Origin: Rudanella sp.
GTDB lineage: Bacteria; Bacteroidota; Bacteroidia; Cytophagales; Spirosomataceae
Direction: 5' to 3'
Length of the DNA: 8,854 nt
Assembly: GCA_026785985.1 (NCBI GenBank)
Contig: JAJAYX010000382.1
Location: 1-8,854, forward strand
The position numbers and the translations under genes were made by a program. The notes beneath the pieces were generated by a model. That model did not search any database, was not told where the DNA came from, and worked only from the letters and a program-made list of their open reading frames with translations. Positions 6,372 through 8,854 of the stretch are shown here, piece by piece (position 1 is the first letter of the stretch; every line of letters starts with the position of its first letter).

Positions 6372-7865
6372 GCCTACTCCAAGCGGACCGGTGGGCGAAT
6401 CGAGCCGGACAGTAGCTCTGGCTGGCTTAAAATCTGCCCCCATCACTTGTATTGTTAGTCGGGCGGTGTCGGTCAGGGTAAGGGCATCCATCTGGAAACG
6501 CCCCTGCTCATCGGTGGCTGCCGAGCGGGCAAACGAATCAGCCGTACCCACAAACGAAAGCAGGACTTTGGCATTGGGCAGGGGCTTGCCTTTGGTATCA
6601 ACGGTGCGTCCTCGCAGCACAATACCCACGCTCGTATCGGCAGAAACGGGCTGCTGTGTCAATAACAATCCTTTGTTAATCAGTCCTTTGTTCGCCAAAT
6701 GCATTTGAAGCGACACGCCCACCGAATCGGCAGGAAGCTGGTCGGCATCGGTGATGGAAGCGGACAAAAATGCCTGAATAGGGTCGCCGGTATCATCCTG
6801 AAGCCTAAACTGGAGTGCCACTGTTTCGCGGGGTGTGAAATGGGGTTTATCGGCGGTTACGGTCAATCGTACCGGCTCACCTGGTAACGACGATGCCGAT
6901 ACTAACCGCTCGGCTTTGGGTTTGCCCTGCCCATCGAACAACGTCAGCCGCGTTAGGCCCACCGGGATGTTGAACGCCGGAATCATTACCCGCGCCCGGC
7001 CATCGAGAAGCTTGATTTTGGCCTGCCCTACAAACCGCTCCCGACTTTGTATAGTCAGATAAACGGGTTGGTCTCGCGTCGGCCCCAATGCCCGAATGAT
7101 CACCGCAATGCCCGTGGTATCGCTGGTTGCGTCGAGCGAAAACTCCTCTGGTTCGGGCTGTTTCGTCCCGGCGAGTTGCGCTACCGCCGTTGGCGCGTTC
7201 GTTTTTTCCTGCTTTCCGTTCAATGGCTCACTGCTCAGGCCGTTGCTTACCAGAATCGTCTTTTCAAACGCGGGCCGACGCGCTGTTCGTCCGGCTTCGG
7301 TGTAAGCCCGGAGTGAATAGGCATCCGTTTGGAGCGAATCAGGGAGTTGGAAAACGCCCTCGGCCCGTCCGTTTTTCACCGGCACCCATTGGTGATGCAG
7401 CGTCTGTCCCGAAGGCCCAATCCAGTCGAGGTGCAGGGCCTCGTTCACGTCGGCATAGCGGTTCGGGAGGAGGCCAAAGGTAGTCGAATTCAGCATGTAG
7501 GCACTGAACCAGAGGTTGTCGCCCGTGGTATAGAATGCTTTATCAGTATGCAGATACACCGTTGGCAATAGGGTTTTCTGGTACTGTTTCCAGTCGCGTT
7601 TCAGGGAATCTAAGCGGGCATCGGGCGGTAAAATGGTGCCTTCGGTGCCGGTTTGGGGTTGGGCCGTGGTTGCATCGGGTCGCCAGTCGGCGGGGAGCAG
7701 ATTGGCCAGCCGGTCTTTGCTAAGGTAGCCCCTGATTTCCATGCCGTTTGGACTCGATACCCAGCCATCGGTCGTTACCAACGCCGATTTATGGGGCAAC
7801 ACCAGCATCGAGTAGGCAAAAGGCATATCGCGGTAGGGCGAGTTGCGGGCGTTCACGCGGGGTAT
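6372..7865 (-). pseudogene. Pseudogene fragment 3: MG2 domain and second CarboxypepD_reg domain
   Basis: The longest intact stretch, nearly 500 codons. It begins VNARNSPYRDMPFAYSMLVL and continues through GYLSKDRLANLLPADW. The MG2 domain starts at LLPTVYLHTDKAFYTTGDNL, followed by further beta domains (TVTADKPHFTPRETVALQFR, then ASITDADQLPADSVGVSL). The second regulatory domain is GIVLRGRTVDTKGKPLPNAK to ATVRLDSPTG. The short run LANKGLINKGLLLTQQ after ADSVGVSLQMH is odd: its DNA contains two near-identical 12-base units, and relatives usually carry a longer segment there, so a further in-frame loss is possible. Read alone from an internal ATG (7886) this would have no signal peptide. The frame ends at 6285 in unrelated sequence. 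Confidence 0.75.
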
Positions 7866-8155
7866 AAAAAATCTCCAGCGGCCCATCCAGCAGCATCAGG
7901 CGTTCGGCGGGTAACTCGCCCGACCTGAAAATACTGTCCATCTGGGCGGTGAGCGGGCGGTCTCCTTCAAAGATCAAAACGGGGGCCATTGCGGCTGCTC
8001 TGCCCGTCAGGTCGATGTTGCTTTTGTAGATCAGATACCCTTCCTGCTCGTAGGTCTTAGCTACCATACTGGCAATCAGATGGCGGGTGGAGCCAATATA
8101 GGCCAGTTGCCGGTTGCGTTGCCGGCGTTTTTGTTGTTGGGGGCTGTCAAATACG
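7866..8155 (-). pseudogene. Pseudogene fragment 2: inter-domain segment with Y-GS-RH motif
   Basis: The true frame can be followed upstream of the ATG at 8067: it reads FDSPQQQKRRQRNRQLAYIG, then STRHLIASMVAKTYEQEGYL and on to PLEIFYTPR. The pattern of a basic run, then Y-x-GS-x-RH and EEG-like residues, is what I expect between the CarboxypepD_reg and MG2 domains of intact relatives. After about 7866 this frame drifts into unrelated sequence and stops at 7789, while the adjacent frame continues VNARNSPYRDMPFAYSMLVL. The change of frame is equivalent to one extra base. Confidence 0.75.
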
Positions 8156-8384
8156 AAGCTACCACCTCCACCGTTCCGGCCGTAACGCCGGTTAGTTTAT
8201 AGTTACCGTCTTCATTGGCGGTAGTTCCTCGTGTGGTCGTGTTGATATAAACTGCGGCAAAGGGCAGCGGCTTTCCCGTCGCGGCATCCGTCACCCGGCC
8301 CTGCAACAGTGTTTGCGCCATCAGTGATGGGCAAAGGGCCAGTCACAGGGTTAGGAAAGTGATCGGTGGAAGATAGGAGTTCAC
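8150..8384 (-). pseudogene. Pseudogene fragment 1: signal peptide with stop, and first half of CarboxypepD_reg domain
   Basis: From the GTG at 8384 the frame encodes 13 residues of a hydrophobic leader, a TGA at 8343-8345, eight more leader residues ending LMAQ, then GRVTDAATGKPLPFAAVYIN and on to GTVEVVASY. The ATG at 8321 sits inside the leader and would give a product without an export signal. After about 8150 this frame runs on to a stop at 8076 through asparagine/proline-rich sequence unlike the family; the genuine continuation is in another frame. An ATA two codons before the GTG could be a former ATG start, but this cannot be told from one sequence. Confidence 0.75.
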
Positions 8385-8436
8385 CAGTATAAAAGGCTAA
8401 TCAAACAGGTTCCTCCTATTCCGTTTGAGCAAAGCC

Positions 8437-8466
8437 TTGTTATACACCAAATTCTGTGTATTTTTG
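8437..8466 (+). promoter_or_regulatory. Promoter of vapBC
   Basis: TTG at 8437-8439, a 19-base spacer, then TATTTTTG at 8459-8466. This matches both Bacteroidota housekeeping elements (-33 TTG and -7 TAnnTTTG) at normal spacing. The expected start of transcription is around 8472, a short leader before the vapB ATG at 8485. It is the best promoter in the window. Confidence 0.7.
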
Positions 8467-8473
8467 TGTATAA
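8440..8473. promoter_or_regulatory. Candidate VapBC operator: repeated GTGTAT half-sites
   Basis: TTATACAC (8440-8447) and GTGTATAA (8466-8473) are a perfect 8-base inverted repeat. A third half-site GTGTAT lies between them at 8456-8461, exactly 10 bases before the last one. The array starts just after the -33 element and covers the -7 element, where a repressor would block RNA polymerase. VapB antitoxins are known to bind such palindromes as VapBC complexes and repress their own operon; binding here is inferred. Confidence 0.5.
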
Positions 8474-8484
8474 TAAGGATAGCT

Positions 8485-8676
8485 ATGAGAACCAACATAG
8501 ATCTTGACGATCACCTCATTGAACAGGCATTCCGCCTGAGCCATGCCAAAACGAAGAAAGAAGTAGTAGCCTTAGCCTTAGATAACTTCGTTAAAACGCT
8601 TCAACGGCGGCAACTCCTCGAATTGCGGGGAAAAGTTGACTGGCAGGATGACACCGAAATTACTTCCCAGCCTTGA
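8485..8676 (+). CDS. vapB: VapB-family antitoxin
   Basis: Small protein of 63 residues, typical length for this VapB type. The N-terminus MRTNIDLDDHLIEQAFRLS is the DNA-binding ribbon-helix-helix-like part. Next comes the family signature KTKKEVVALALDNFVKTLQR, then RRQLLELRGKVDW and an acidic, disordered tail (DDTEITSQP) that should bind and block the VapC active site. Start chosen at the ATG at 8485: it begins the conserved MRTNI and has an AAGGA-like sequence 7 bases upstream. Earlier in-frame starts from 8425 would add residues encoded by the promoter and operator. The stop codon overlaps the vapC start by one base (TGATG), so toxin translation is probably coupled to that of the antitoxin. 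Confidence 0.93.
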   Translation: MRTNIDLDDHLIEQAFRLSHAKTKKEVVALALDNFVKTLQRRQLLELRGKVDWQDDTEITSQP

Positions 8677-8854
8677 TGGAGCCTATTTTGATAGACACAA
8701 CCGTCTGGGTAGATTGGTTTAAGGGCGTTGATAATCCACAAACCAATCGGGTAGCCACCTACCTGACCGCCGATTATCCCATCTGGATTGCTCCGGTCAT
8801 TTTGCAGGAAACAATACAGGGCGTTCGCGAAGACAAACAATACATCCTTATCAA
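8676..8854 (+). CDS. vapC: VapC-family PIN-domain toxin, 5' part cut by the right edge
   Basis: 59 complete codons from an ATG that shares its A with the vapB stop. The sequence begins MEPILIDTTVWVDWFKG, which carries the first catalytic aspartate (D7) of the PIN ribonuclease fold. Further on, VILQETIQGV carries the conserved glutamate (about residue 49) expected to coordinate magnesium with it. The family cleaves RNA, often initiator tRNA or rRNA, until inhibited by VapB. The remaining acidic residues and the C-terminus lie beyond the window, so integrity cannot be judged. Confidence 0.9.
   Translation, partial: MEPILIDTTVWVDWFKGVDNPQTNRVATYLTADYPIWIAPVILQETIQGVREDKQYILI

Larger units (their letters stand above)
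5893..8384 (-). pseudogene. Broken secreted CarboxypepD_reg / MG2 / TonB-plug protein
   Basis: Remains of one large protein spread over alternating frames of the minus strand. In order: a signal peptide from a GTG at 8384 (NSYLPPITFLTL, then a stop at 8343-8345, then LALCPSLMAQ); the first half of a CarboxypepD_reg domain (GRVTDAATGKPLPFAAVYIN); a frame break near 8150; a segment with NRQLAYIGSTRHLIASM; a second break at 7859-7871; an MG2 (alpha-2-macroglobulin-like) domain with PTVYLHTDKAFYTTGDNLWF; a second CarboxypepD_reg (RGRTVDTKGKPLPNAKVLL); a third break near 6350; the end of a TonB plug (DPLFLQDGQYVDQELL to YGARGGAGVIAFFTRKW); and a C-terminal beta domain ending VVRVQ. Intact relatives in Cytophagales are anchored or periplasmic proteins of unclear function, probably cell-envelope related. 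The carboxypeptidase-regulatory domain loses its last strands and the plug its first half, so two breaks look like deletions. No -7 box is seen upstream. Sequencing error alone would need at least four independent faults. Confidence 0.85.

Noticed and set aside
5893..8384. Programmed frameshifting to make one protein from the alternating frames.
   Set aside because: There are three frame breaks plus an in-frame stop in the leader, and parts of domains are missing at two breaks. No slippery heptamer with a following structure was evident, so decay is simpler.
8373..8419. Inverted repeat ATAGGAG / CTCCTAT upstream of vapB.
   Set aside because: Seven bases separated by more than 30 is expected by chance. 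No T tract and no relation to either gene start.
8440..8473. TTATACACA on the minus strand at 8465-8473 and TTATACAC at 8440-8447 resemble DnaA boxes, suggesting an origin.
   Set aside because: Only two sites, no AT-rich unwinding region, and no dnaA, dnaN or rep gene nearby. The repeats sit on the vapBC promoter and are better explained as its operator.

Overview
The window looks like chromosomal DNA from a Bacteroidota bacterium, most likely order Cytophagales (Spirosoma-like). The protein families support this: a DUF4199 membrane protein, a LytS/LytTR two-component pair, a TonB-plug/OMP beta-barrel protein with a carboxypeptidase-regulatory N-terminus, and an MG2-plus-plug protein. Three intergenic regions carry exact matches to the Bacteroidota -7 promoter element TAnnTTTG, which also fits. 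The genus is an inference.

Layout, left to right. (1) Positions 2-760 (+) hold the 3' part of an unrecognised gene entering from the left edge. It is strongly AT-rich until about position 600 and then switches to the host-like composition. (2) Positions 757-3162 (-) hold a three-gene operon transcribed DUF4199 membrane protein -> LytS-type sensor histidine kinase -> LytTR response regulator. A strong hairpin lies between the first two genes, and the last gene overlaps the left-edge gene tail-to-tail by 4 bases. (3) Positions 3163-3444 are a divergent intergenic region with a -7 promoter box for each side. (4) Positions 3445-5886 (+) hold an intact 813-residue outer-membrane beta-barrel protein. 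(5) Positions 5893-8384 (-), convergent with it 6 bases away, hold the wreck of a large secreted CarboxypepD_reg / MG2 / TonB-plug protein. It has a stop codon in the signal peptide and three frame breaks, two of which look like deletion junctions. (6) Positions 8485-8854 (+) hold a VapBC toxin-antitoxin operon: complete vapB, and vapC cut by the right edge. Its promoter is well formed and overlapped by an inverted/direct repeat that looks like an operator.

How they may work together. The kinase and regulator are a cognate pair by position. The adjacent small membrane protein is probably co-expressed, and the divergent outer-membrane protein is a plausible but unproven target. The MG2/plug pseudogene no longer encodes a full-length product. 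vapBC is an independent self-regulated module. I saw no RNA genes, insertion sequences, CRISPR arrays or clear rho-independent terminators. The two convergent gene ends (757-760 and 5887-5892) leave no room for terminators between the stop codons.

I did not find a convincing undescribed multi-gene system. The strongest anomalies are the multi-lesion pseudogene, the hairpin just before the kinase start, the composition break in the left-edge gene and the vapBC operator architecture.
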